A DNA stretch of 64,000 nucleotides. Origin: Botryosphaeria dothidea (taxonomy: Eukaryota > Ascomycota > Dothideomycetes > Botryosphaeriales > Botryosphaeriaceae). The DNA is taken from the NCBI GenBank assembly GCA_011503125.2, contig WWBZ02000051.1, positions 3,162,001 through 3,226,000 on the forward strand. Reading direction: 5' to 3'. This document shows, piece by piece, positions 57,826 to 64,000 of the stretch (position 1 is the stretch's first letter; the number at the start of each line of letters is the position of its first letter). The translations under genes were made by a program, and so were the position numbers. The notes beneath the pieces were generated by a model. The model was not told where the DNA came from and did not search any database. It saw only the letters and a program-made list of their open reading frames with translations.

Positions 57826-59461
57826 TTAGCAGCCGTTCTCGCCAAGCCTGGGCGCACCGCCCTTCCAGTCGAAGCGCTCGTAGTAGCGGAAGACAAGATC
57901 ATAGCCGTCCAAGTCGTGGATGACACGGTCAACTCTCTTGTACCCCTTGATGCTGTCCATACGAGCACTGCGCTTAGCGGCAGACGCCAGGGTTTCGTCC
58001 TCGGCGGGCTTAGCCTCGAAGAGAGTGACGCTGAAGCGACCGGGCTTGAAGATCTTGACAACCTGCTCAACAATGTCGGCAGTCTCCCGACCACTCTGGC
58101 GCGCTGGAACGTTGGTCTCGAAAGAGGCGTACGAGCATTGGGGCTCCGGCGTGACGTGAACCGTGAAATAATGAGTGGCGTCAGTGCCGTTGGGACCGCC
58201 AGGGGCAGGAATCACACCGTTGGCCGAGAAGCCGCAAGGAGTGAACAGGTAGGCGTCAACGCGCGCGTCAGGGTACTTGCTGGTCGGATAGACGTCCGAA
58301 AGACCGCATGACTCAGAGACGACGGTTCCAAGCGTGTGGCCCTCGGTAGTGAGCTCCTCGGGGAATGTGAGGTCGTCGTCAGAGGCATCCGAAGGGAATC
58401 CACTATGGTCCGACGACGTCTGCTCAAACACATCAAAGTTGTCGTCGTTCGAGCTGCCATTGAGAAGGGTGCTGCCGGCCAGGCTGGACTCGGCAGAACC
58501 TTCCTCCTGGATAACACCAAGACTCTTAATCGCATTCTTGCGCGCCTCACGAGCCTTCTGGAAGTACCGACCTTCCGCGACCGCACTCGCGTCTTCGAGG
58601 TAGAATTGACGAGCATTCTCCTCGTCAAGATCGGTCATGAGCACTTCCAAGGTCTCGTCCTGCGCCTCATCAGTAGCCGCACCGGCCACCATCCGCTGCG
58701 GCACGTTCAGGTACTTCGTCTCGGTTTCCGGATTACGCTCGCCATCAGGAGTGGACGGCGGGGTGAGGCGGGTGTCTGGGCCGGTGATATAGAGATACCA
58801 GTGCTCCCCATTCATCTTGCCAATCATGTAGGCGCTGCCACCAATAAACATCTTGTCGAGGAACTTGACCTCATCGCGCCAGCTACGGTGAGGACCGCGC
58901 TGCTGATCGGGGAACAAAAAGTTCTTGCGGCTGTAGAAGACGCGGTACGGGGTCGCAGCGGCGGGAACGCCCTTGGGCAAGTTGGCAGGCACACCAGGAA
59001 ATCCAGCAGATAGCGCCGCAATCTCTAGCATACGCGGAAGTCCGTAGAGCAAGGTGGTGGTGCCGCAAGTCTTGAGCACCAGCTTGTGGGGCCATACAAA
59101 CATGCTCGACTCCGAGAGAAGGTATGCATCGACATCCTGGGACTCGACGATGGAAAGGACTTTGCAGTTGACCAAATCAAGCATCTCCTTCCAAGTGTCC
59201 GCGGGGACGGATTTCAAGCCGTTGGGCTGGGCCGAGGCCGGAAGCAGGGTAGCCGACGGGCTGAACCATACTTCCAGGAGTTTTTCAGGACCTACGCATG
59301 TGTTAGCTATGGCGCGCGTTCAATTCACACTGCATGGTCGTACCTTCGAATGCATTGGAAGAGTCGAGATCAATGGTAGCCTCGCGATTGATCGTCAGGT
59401 GGGGGGTTCCGTAGTAGGAAGACGGAGAGGAGGTATAGTGTTTGGGGATTTCGGCGATCAT
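57826..59461 (-). CDS. spe2: S-adenosylmethionine decarboxylase proenzyme
   Basis: Makes decarboxylated SAM, the aminopropyl donor for spermidine and spermine. Exons 59461-59344 and 59291-57826 give 527 residues. The proenzyme cuts itself at LSESSMFV (about residues 99-106), where Ser becomes the pyruvoyl group. Family parts follow: WPHKLVLKTCGTTTLLYGLP, FYSRKNFLFPDQQRGPHRSW, then MIGKMNGEHWYLYITGPD. The later beta-sheet part has SCGLSDVYPTSKYPDARVDA and YLFTPCGFSANGVI, then HYFTVHVTPEPQCSYASFET. A long acidic insertion (about residues 190-320: NAIKSLGVIQEEGSAESS region) is a typical fungal extra. The start ATG leads into IAEIPKHYTSSPSSYY. A 62-codon upstream frame ends 17 bp before this ATG, noted below. 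Confidence 0.93.
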
Positions 59462-61298
59462 CTCCGGATAGTGGTGGACTAGCAGAATCTAGTCGTATCG
59501 CTACTACGGTGGTGGGTTGTTTGCCTGACGGACTGTTTGATCAAAAGGGAGTGGCTCTGAGGCAGTGAAGCACAATCTGCCACCCAGGCGAATGGTGCGG
59601 ATTCGCCTGAAGGAGAAGGCCCACGAAGAGGCGGACTAGGTAGGAGGCTGGCTTTTGCCAGCAGCAATGTGCAAATGTGTGGTGAACGACCTTAAAAGGA
59701 CGTTATGGAGGTCGGGCGGAGAGGGGAATAAAAGACGCTTTGCGCCGAGGAATGGCGTCAGTCGATTGTGATCCTCGAACTGTCAGATACCGATACCCTG
59801 GTGAAGTATCGGGTCCAGCAGACGAGGAGATCTGCTCTAGTGGATTTTGATGGGCGTGGAAAGGTGGGCGGGGGTGTAGAGGGTGTTATCTGGGCCTGGT
59901 GAAAAGTTTTAGCAAGAGCTACTTCTATAGCTGCGGGCAAGCAGAGTGCGGGCGGGCGGGCGGGCAGGCTGTTTGCACGTACTTCGCAGGCTTGGACAGG
60001 AAACGCAGAAGGTCCTCTTGACGCATGGACTCAAGCAAGCGGGTAACGAGGGCGCGGTCTGCGTGGCTGTTACAGCCGGGCAGGAGTAGAATTCGCAGTG
60101 GCAGGTGAGTCCGCCAGCGTGTCTGACGAAGGCGATGAGTGGGCGAGAGGAGTCGCGGCAGATGCGCAATGGGTCCGCGTCAGTCAAAATTTGACTGCTG
60201 TGGACGCGGCGTTGGGAGCTGAGGTCAATACAGCCTGTGCGAGTTGATCAGCTTCACGTAAGGGTGGGCGGGGTGGGTGACACTTGGGAGAGGCTACCTC
60301 GGAGACTTTGATCGCAGGGGTGGTGCGCAGTGGGTGCGGGGAGTTTTGGGAGCCCGGGAGAGGCGTGTGGTGTTGTTTTCGAGGAACAGCGACGCGGAGT
60401 CGTGTGAGGGAGCGGATTTTCGGTGTGGCTCAATCGAGTGCGCGTGCGTCACAGCCCAGCAAGCCCGCCCGGGGCTCTCCAGCCCTTGCCCAAGGCACCG
60501 CCCGTCATCCGCCGCAGCCCGATTCAACGCCCGCTCGCCGATCCAGCCAAGGCTAGCGCTCGCCGCCCGAGGAAAAATCCCACAGCCGCTTCCAGAATCC
60601 TCCAACCCGCGGTGACGCGACCGCCGGGAACGCTAATCGCGCTCGTTGCGACGCTCCTCCCCCCAGAGTCGCAGAGCCGCACGCCGTCAATGGTTGCCAG
60701 CCATGCTCCCCAGAGCTGGATAAAACGGAGGTGACCGCCAAGATCCCCCCGCTATCCCAGTTGCTGGCGGCCCAATCCTGTCTTGACGTCGCGCACTTTA
60801 ATTTCGATCCAAGGAACAATCCCCGATATACACAGCGCCGTCAGGCCACTCACTGCCCCCAAGGCACCGGTCAAGCCCCTTAACACCGCAGCTACATGTG
60901 CACAAGTCTGTACTCGTTTGCGAAAACGTCTACTCTCGACGCCTCACAGCCTTGGAGACTTGCCACTCATCCTGTTAGCAAAGAGGCGTAGGATATCCCC
61001 ACGTACTTAAGCACAGACGCGGTCCGTAAAATGCCTCACAGACAGGAACCAAAATTTAACCGCGTCCCAGCCTTCATCGATGCCCAGCATTCGTGAATAC
61101 GAGAGCTACACGCGGTATACAGGGGGAGCGAGCTGTGCAACTTCATAAACCTTGACATGTCTCTTTTCATTGCTAACTTCAGGACTGGGGAAATGTAGGA
61201 AAGGATGGCGCACACAAGGCATACAAGGAAATAATAAGAGCTCGCAAATGGAAAAAGACGAGTACCAGACATCGCCTTGCTGACAACTCCCATTATCT
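59462..61298. other. Long intergenic region, SAM decarboxylase 5' side
   Basis: About 1.8 kb between the SAM decarboxylase start and the stop of the epoxide-hydrolase-like gene. No gene is supported. It must include the SAM decarboxylase promoter and 5' leader. The frames at 60277-60734 are composition artefacts in my view. Confidence 0.45.
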
Positions 61299-63376
61299 TC
61301 AACATTCAACGCGAGCAGTCCATGCTTTCCCAAAACTCTCTTTCAAGTCCTCCACTAAATCGTCTGGCTGCTCCCATTCCGGTCTAACCACATTTTCTCC
61401 CTCCCTTCTATTCATCCAATGGACTCTTTGCCATGCGTCTTTCCATCCCAACACTGCCTCTGTCTCTACAACACCTTTCTGCCTCCCAAATTGGCTGATT
61501 CCCAAGGGCACGTTGCTATATTTGCGCCACAGCGCTCCATCCCTTCTGCTGGCCAGTCTCGTTTTTTCCAACCATCTCAATCCGGCCTCGGGCCCTGGCA
61601 ACCAGCGCATCATGGTCCAATTCAGGAGCGTTGCAGGAGTCCAAATCGAACTCAAGAGCCCCGATCGTCTCTGCGGTAAGCATGGCCGTAATGCATCTAG
61701 TGTGTGAGCCAGCAATCCGACTGGGGAATCACACAGAGCGTATGCAGCAGTCTGGGGGCGCCACACGGTCAGCATCTCCCCTGCCTCGAGTTTCTCGTCT
61801 TTTATCGCGTGGGTTGAGGGCTCTGATATGGCCTTTTCCTCGTCTGGTGCTCTGCTGTTCGAGGTTGCCGGCCGGTTGGGATCGTTGAAGTCTCCAGGCA
61901 CGTACCCGAAGGTCAAGCCAGGAATCCGTGCCTTGGTGACCTTGGCAACTTGGTATTTGAACCATGCAAGCGGCGTGGTGCGTAACGAAGGCGGTGGGAA
62001 GAAAGATGCAGGATTGGCCGCATGAATGGCCACACAACCATGTTCTCCATAGCGAAGAGCAAGAGCACGGCAAACAGCGAACCCCCTGCTTATGTATCAG
62101 CTCACAGTACCCGCAGCAAAGCTTTGAGCTAACTCGAAAAAGTAACAAAAACCAGTACAGCCGCCAAGCTCAAAGCTTGACGATTCATCAAACGCAACAA
62201 TACCAACCCGCCATCTGACCCCCCGGCACACAAGGGGAAGGAAAAAAGCACCAACTTACCACCCAGCCCCAAACGCCACATACCGCCCATACCCCAGCCT
62301 CCTCATCAACCCATCAAACACCTCCGCCGTCTCCCACGCCCCAAACCCCTCCTCCCCACTCCCATCACTAAACCCCGTCCCAGGCACACTCGGCGCCACG
62401 ACATGAAAGGCTACGCCCCTCCTCCCACCCCCTTCCACCTGCACCACCCCACCTTTGTCCACCACCCCGTCAAACCCCTCGACGCACGACGCCAGCGCCC
62501 CAACAACACGACTCACATCGAGAAACGACGATGCTGGCACGTCGTGGCACCACAGCAGCGGGATGACGGTGACGTCGGTGGTGCGCGGCGGGGTGAGGTC
62601 GCCGAGGCGGCAGGGCTGGTGAACGAAGTGGACGCGCAGGAGCTCGTCGCCGAGGGGGATGGTGGTGCGGAATTGCGGGAGGGTGGTGTTGAAGTGGTGT
62701 TCTTGGGCGCGCCAGTCGTAATCGGCGAGCCTGGAAGAGAGACGCTGGGTTAGTGGGAAATAGGTTGTTGGGTGGGCGGGGGTGTACTTTTTTTGACGCA
62801 AGGAAAGATGGGAGTGGAGGGTGGGTCTGACGGACGGGCGTGGATGGTTGAGGCGTAGTTCTGAATGGAGGGCGGGTGGTTGCAAGGCGGAGGAGACTCC
62901 ATCAGGACGTCTTGATATGAAGGTGTTTCTCCCATATCGCGACTCCTTTTGATGAACACTGGTCTCCAGTCGCAACATCCGTCCTCCCGTCACAAGCTCT
63001 CTTAAATAATCCATAGCGAAGAATCAAAGCCAACGGGAAAGAGCACGGGGTGTTCTTGCAGCCATGATAGACAAGGAAACCGGCGCAATGTACCAGTAAT
63101 CCACCAAGGGCTCCAACACGCTCTTCGGCGTCCCATACGCCCACCTGCGCTCCTCCGGCAGCAGCAGCTCGTGTGGTAGCCGGGTGAGCTCAAGTTTCCG
63201 TTTCGTCAATTCGAGGTATTTGGCCGAAACCTGTACGACTCCATGACTCGTCTTAGCATATGCACGAACGAGTTCCAAGCAGACGGAAGAGGGAGACATA
63301 CATGCATGCTATACGGCTCCACTGCAACATCATCATCGCTGTCGATGCGACCGTTGGCGGCCTTAATGGAGCCCAT
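61299..63376 (-). CDS. Epoxide hydrolase-like alpha/beta hydrolase, catalytic site altered
   Basis: Exons 63376-63302, 63230-63094, 62730-62260 and 62085-61299 give 489 residues. The N-terminal epoxide-hydrolase domain is clear: VSAKYLELTKRKLELTRLPH, YGTPKSVLEPLVDYW and, after a 363 bp intron, LADYDWRAQEHHFNTTLPQF. The oxyanion motif normally HGxP reads WCHDVP. Where the family has the nucleophile Asp (GGDWG), this protein reads GAGWG (residues ~225-229). The segment AVCRALALRYGEHG that follows is the usual one. The C-terminus also lacks the GGHF-type His motif. Frames and splice borders are otherwise intact, so it may be translated as a non-catalytic homologue (inference). The long intron is open in the same frame, so a retained form or an alternative start near 63014 is possible. 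Confidence 0.8.
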
Positions 63377-64000
63377 AATGGCTGTAAGGGGTGCCTGGTG
63401 GTTTGAAATACGAACGAAGGACTGGAGCGAAGGTAGTTGAGGGCACACCCCAATACGGGAACGATACTTTTCAGAAGTAGCAGCAGCGGACAGTCATCCG
63501 AGACAGGGGCCCATTATTTCATTCTAGAAAGAAAAACATCAGACGGAACGGCTCCCTCCCACAGCACAATGCCGAAGCCGCGTTGCGTGTGCAACCCGCA
63601 TCTCCGTGACGACCATGCAAAGAAGGCCGCCCGTGATTGGCCGGATGAACTGAGTTTTCGCCACGACGCCACAGGCGTGGCAGTGCAGGCAGAGCACACC
63701 CCGGACAGGCCGATAAGATCACCAACCAAGTTGCCGACATCAGAAAGATCAACCGCCATGTTACCACTACAAGTAACAGATCTACACCGTGCAAGAATAG
63801 AAACACACTCGTCATGAGCAATTATCTTTCCTAGATTATTCCTGTTGGTCGAAGCCCTTGACAGGGCGAAGAAACGAGGAAAGGTTAGAATCATCTGCAG
63901 GAGCTTTGGTTCGATAGAGAAAAAGGTTGGAGTAATCGTCGTTCTTTCCCCAGTCGTCACGCCATCCGCCCTATCCGTACCCATTCCGTCCATCCCATCC
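63377..64000. other. Right edge, promoter side of the epoxide-hydrolase-like gene
   Basis: About 620 bp. Open frames here (for example 63514-63993) show no known domain. A gene beyond the edge cannot be judged. Confidence 0.4.

Noticed and set aside
60423..60734. Open frames upstream of SAM decarboxylase as a gene
   Set aside because: Pro/Arg/Ser-rich in all frames, no domain, no splice logic; explained by GC content.
63514..63993. 160-codon frame at the right edge
   Set aside because: No recognisable motif and competing frames on both strands; the window ends too soon to judge.
1..64000. tRNA, rRNA or other RNA genes
   Set aside because: I looked by eye for B-box-like and cloverleaf patterns between genes and found none that I could support; a covariance-model scan would decide.

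Overview
The window comes from a filamentous ascomycete (Pezizomycotina; Dothideomycetes is only a guess). Genes sit singly on both strands, mostly with short 45-150 bp GT..AG introns. The families fit this group: a KDM5 demethylase, a fungal SAM decarboxylase, RTA1, HET, a Zn2Cys6 regulator and plant cell-wall enzymes. I rebuilt exon structures by hand from splice signals, reading frame and family similarity; no alignment or search was run.

Layout. 0.5-9.2 kb is a housekeeping block: KDM5 histone demethylase (-), SLX1 structure-specific endonuclease (+) and thymidylate kinase (-). 9.2-13.9 kb holds one unknown Pro-rich membrane protein and long non-coding DNA. 13.9-18.1 kb holds SGT1 co-chaperone and a questin-oxidase-like protein. 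18.7-29.3 kb holds two apparently related membrane proteins of unknown family, a p47/Shp1 UBX cofactor divergent from Mim1, a shortened bacterial-type MurQ-like protein, a decayed intradiol dioxygenase and a short-chain dehydrogenase. 29.9-38.1 kb holds a large GPI-anchored repeat protein, AVL9 (DENN-type secretory factor) and a secreted PL4 rhamnogalacturonan lyase. 39.4-53.4 kb looks accessory: HET protein, broken GxGYxYP gene, hydrolase remnant, GH43 glycosidase, F-box-like protein, cytochrome P450 and a GPI protein with a collagen-like patch. 53.7-63.4 kb holds RTA1, a Zn2Cys6 regulator, SAM decarboxylase and an epoxide-hydrolase-like protein without its expected nucleophile.

The strongest unexplained signal is a dispersed family of ~77-91 bp hairpin-forming inverted repeats. 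At least six copies lie between 13.6 and 27.4 kb, always between genes, and they look like miniature non-autonomous transposons. A second is a decayed ~85-90 bp minisatellite at 19.8-20.3 kb. Several genes carry losses in key residues: the MurQ-like sugar site, the epoxide hydrolase Asp, the GxGYxYP deletion and frameshifts, and the dioxygenase frameshifts. The genes do not form one pathway. Functional links are limited to protein quality control (SGT1, Shp1) and pectin/hemicellulose breakdown (PL4, GH43).
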